In this document: piece by piece, positions 4,809-6,596 of the stretch
How the letters are laid out: each line of letters opens with the position of its first letter
Position numbering within the stretch: the first letter of the stretch is position 1
Assembly: GCA_030271565.1 (NCBI GenBank)
Contig: JARXKR010000127.1
Span: 1-6,596 of the forward strand
Reading direction: 5' to 3'
DNA length: 6,596 nucleotides
Source of the DNA: Pseudomonadota bacterium
Lineage (GTDB): Bacteria; Pseudomonadota; Alphaproteobacteria; Sphingomonadales; Sphingomonadaceae
The notes under the pieces: model-generated
Databases searched by the model: none
What the model was told of the DNA's origin: nothing
Seen by the model: the letters and a program-made list of their open reading frames with translations, nothing else
Position numbers and translations under genes: made by a program

Positions 4809-6260
4809 ATGATCGCAGAATACCTCGAACAGGATGCGACCGGGCTGGCCGCGATGGTGGCCAAGGGCGATGTCAGCGCCGCCGAACTGACCGAATGCGC
4901 GATCGAGCGGATCGAGGCACTCAATCCTCGGCTCAATGCGGTGGTGTGGAAGCGGTTCGACGAAGCCCGCGCTGAGGCTGCCCGGTCCGCCAGCGGCCCC
5001 TTCGCAGGGGTCCCGTTCCTGCTCAAGGATTCGCTGGGCGATCTGGTCGGCGCACCAACCCGGCAAGGCTCGGCGTTCGAGCCGGCTACTCCCAAAGCCC
5101 GCAATTCGACCCTGACTGACCGCTTCCTCGCTGCCGGACTAAACCCGCTCGGCAAGACTAACGTGCCCGAATTCGCGTTGATGACTACGACCGAATCGCG
5201 GCTGTACGGCCCGGCGCGCAATCCGTGGAATGCCGGGCACATCACTGGCGGTTCATCCGGCGGCTCGGCGGCGGCGGTGGCCTCGGGCATGGTCCCGGTG
5301 GCGCACGCCAACGATGGCGGCGGCTCGATCCGCATTCCGGCGTCGTGCTGCGGACTGGTCGGGCTCAAGCCGACCCGGGCGCGGACTTCGATCGGTCCGG
5401 TGATCGGCGACGGCTGGGGCGGGCTTGAGGTCGAGCATGTGGTCAGCCGCAGTGTCCGCGATACCGCCGCGATGCTCGACGCCACCTCCGGCCCGGCGCC
5501 GGGCGATCCCTATTGTGCGCCGCCGGCTCCGCCGAATTGGCGGGAGGCTGCGGCCAAGCCCCCTGGCACCCTGCGGATCGCGCTGATCCGCACCCGCCCC
5601 GATGGCAGCGCGCTGCATCCCGATTGCCTGGCCGCTGTCGATCACACCGCTTCGCTGTGCACCGATCTTGGTCACCAGGTCGAGGAAGTCGATCCGGTCA
5701 AAGCCTGGCAAATGGGCCCGGAGCGCTACGCGAGTTTTGGCGATAGCTACGGCGCGCTCTATGCGTCCAGCCTGGTATCGCAGATCGACACGATTACGGC
5801 GCAGACCGGACAGGTGCCTTCGCCCGACAATCTTGAGGCCTACACGCTCGCGCTGTACGAAATGGGCAAGGGGATAACGGGCGGTGCCTATCAGCAGGCT
5901 TGGGCGTACATGCATCGGCTCGGGCGTGAGATGGCGGACTGGCACGCCAACTGGGATGTCGCGCTCACCCCAACGCTGGCTCAGCCGCCGCTCACCCTTG
6001 GCACGTTGAATCCGCAATCTGCTGATATCGCCGGGACTTTCGCCATCATGACCGACTTTTCGTCGTTCACCGGGATCCAGAATTCGACCGGGCAACCCGC
6101 GCTGACCCTGCCGCTGCATTGGAACGCAGCGGGGCTGCCGATCGGCACGCAGCTGGTCGGACGGTTCGGCGAGGAAGCCTTGCTGCTGCAATTGGCAACC
6201 CAGCTCGAAGCCGCCGCGCCGTGGGAGCCGCGCTGCCGGGCGATGCGCTCGGGGCTGTGA
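4809..6260 (+). CDS. Amidase-signature family amidase, NylA-like (483 aa)
   Basis: Cytoplasmic amide-bond hydrolase with the Ser-cisSer-Lys triad of the amidase signature family. Lys73 lies in FLLKDS, the cis-serine Ser149 in GGSSGGSAAA (147-156), and the nucleophile Ser173 in NDGGGSIRIPAS (168-179). The spacing of 24 residues between the serines equals that in FAAH. CGLVGLKPTRARTS (181-194) completes the signature, and GQPALTLPLHW and GLPIGTQLVG mark the C-terminal part. By recalled sequence it is closest in style to 6-aminohexanoate-cyclic-dimer hydrolase (NylA; VPYLLKD, HGNDAAGSVRIPAS), which it also matches in length. It lacks GatA's partners here, so it is not likely to be the Glu-tRNA amidotransferase subunit. 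AAGGAGAG sits 5 nt before the ATG. No signal peptide is seen. The real substrate is unknown. Its stop overlaps the next gene's GTG. Confidence 0.95.
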   Translation: MIAEYLEQDATGLAAMVAKGDVSAAELTECAIERIEALNPRLNAVVWKRFDEARAEAARSASGPFAGVPFLLKDSLGDLVGAPTRQGSAFEPATPKARNSTLTDRFLAAGLNPLGKTNVPEFALMTTTESRLYGPARNPWNAGHITGGSSGGSAAAVASGMVPVAHANDGGGSIRIPASCCGLVGLKPTRARTSIGPVIGDGWGGLEVEHVVSRSVRDTAAMLDATSGPAPGDPYCAPPAPPNWREAAAKPPGTLRIALIRTRPDGSALHPDCLAAVDHTASLCTDLGHQVEEVDPVKAWQMGPERYASFGDSYGALYASSLVSQIDTITAQTGQVPSPDNLEAYTLALYEMGKGITGGAYQQAWAYMHRLGREMADWHANWDVALTPTLAQPPLTLGTLNPQSADIAGTFAIMTDFSSFTGIQNSTGQPALTLPLHWNAAGLPIGTQLVGRFGEEALLLQLATQLEAAAPWEPRCRAMRSGL

Positions 6261-6596
6261 GCGAAACGCAATTCCACACGCTGCAAGGCGGCGGTCGGCT
6301 GGCCTATCGCCATAGTCGCGGCGCGGGTCCGGCGCTGGTATTCCTCCCGGGCTATATGTCCGACATGGCTGGGTCGAAGGCGGCGGCGGCGTTCGCTTGG
6401 GCGAGGGCGCAGGGACGCGAGTGCTTGCTGCTCGATTATTCGGGCTGCGGGGAGAGCGATGGAGTCTTTGCCGACGGCACGCTCAGCCGCTGGCGTGATG
6501 AGGTGCTGGCGCTGATAGCAGCGCTGTCTGAAGGCCCGGTAGTGCTGATCGGCTCGTCGATGGGCGGCTGGCTGATGTTGCTGGTGGCCTTGGAGA
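6257..6596 (+). CDS. ABHD10-like alpha/beta hydrolase, 3' end cut by window edge
   Basis: Serine hydrolase of the alpha/beta fold; 113 residues are visible. FLPGYMSDMAGSK (29-41) provides the oxyanion region after strand 3. LLLDYSGCGESDG (57-69), TLSRWRDEVLALI (75-87) and the nucleophile elbow IGSSMGGWLM (98-107, Ser101) follow. This series closely resembles human ABHD10 (LPGYLS, DYSG, STLGKWR, GSSLGGWLM), a mitochondrial depalmitoylase that also hydrolyses acyl glucuronides. The bacterial substrate is unknown; a small acyl ester or thioester is plausible. The GTG at 6257 overlaps the amidase TGA (GTGA), so the two are probably co-translated. No better ATG occurs before the conserved region. 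The catalytic Asp and His lie beyond the window. Confidence 0.9.
   Translation, partial: MSETQFHTLQGGGRLAYRHSRGAGPALVFLPGYMSDMAGSKAAAAFAWARAQGRECLLLDYSGCGESDGVFADGTLSRWRDEVLALIAALSEGPVVLIGSSMGGWLMLLVALE

Noticed and set aside
4160..5485. 441-codon minus-strand frame across the HTH and amidase genes
   Set aside because: Ser/Arg/Pro-rich, crosses three well-supported genes and contains no recognisable domain.
5253..6191. 312-codon minus-strand frame
   Set aside because: Antisense to the amidase, whose catalytic residues fix the real strand.

Overview
The window is GC-rich, densely packed bacterial chromosome. The threonyl-tRNA synthetase, the Tat-exported PhoD phosphatase, the NylA-like amidase followed by an ABHD10-type hydrolase, and a hairpin-rich interspersed repeat with CCTCCCCC arms together suggest an alphaproteobacterium, most likely Sphingomonadales. 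That placement rests on protein style and the repeat, not on a phylogenetic marker. I see no phage, IS, CRISPR or tRNA features.

Minus-strand half (1-3639). phoD (3639-1990) makes an exported phosphoesterase. A good PHO box lies about 40 bp upstream, so PhoB control under phosphate starvation is likely. An imperfect inverted-repeat element (1869-1985) follows phoD. Then comes thrS (from 1615, running off the left edge). The 205 bp upstream of thrS is a regulatory leader. It has a sigma70-like promoter, a 23-codon ORF with seven Thr codons (four consecutive, Thr10-13) that starts almost at the predicted transcription start, and several competing RNA stems. This has the architecture of ribosome-mediated attenuation responding to charged tRNA-Thr, and it is the most interesting observation here.

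Plus-strand half (3782-6596). Three genes overlap by ATGA junctions: a 58-aa two-helix membrane peptide, a 203-aa multi-pass membrane protein, and a 63-aa Cro/C1-type HTH regulator. Immediately upstream are three copies of ACAAG-N5-TTGAC, centred 32 and 21 bp apart. They look like operators for the HTH protein, so the cassette is probably autoregulated.

After 54 bp comes an amidase-signature hydrolase (483 aa) related to 6-aminohexanoate-cyclic-dimer hydrolase. It is joined by a GTGA overlap to an ABHD10-like serine hydrolase that is cut by the right edge. These two are likely co-translated.

The 142 bp between phoD and the membrane/HTH cassette is a divergent control region: PHO box on the phoD side, triple repeat on the cassette side.
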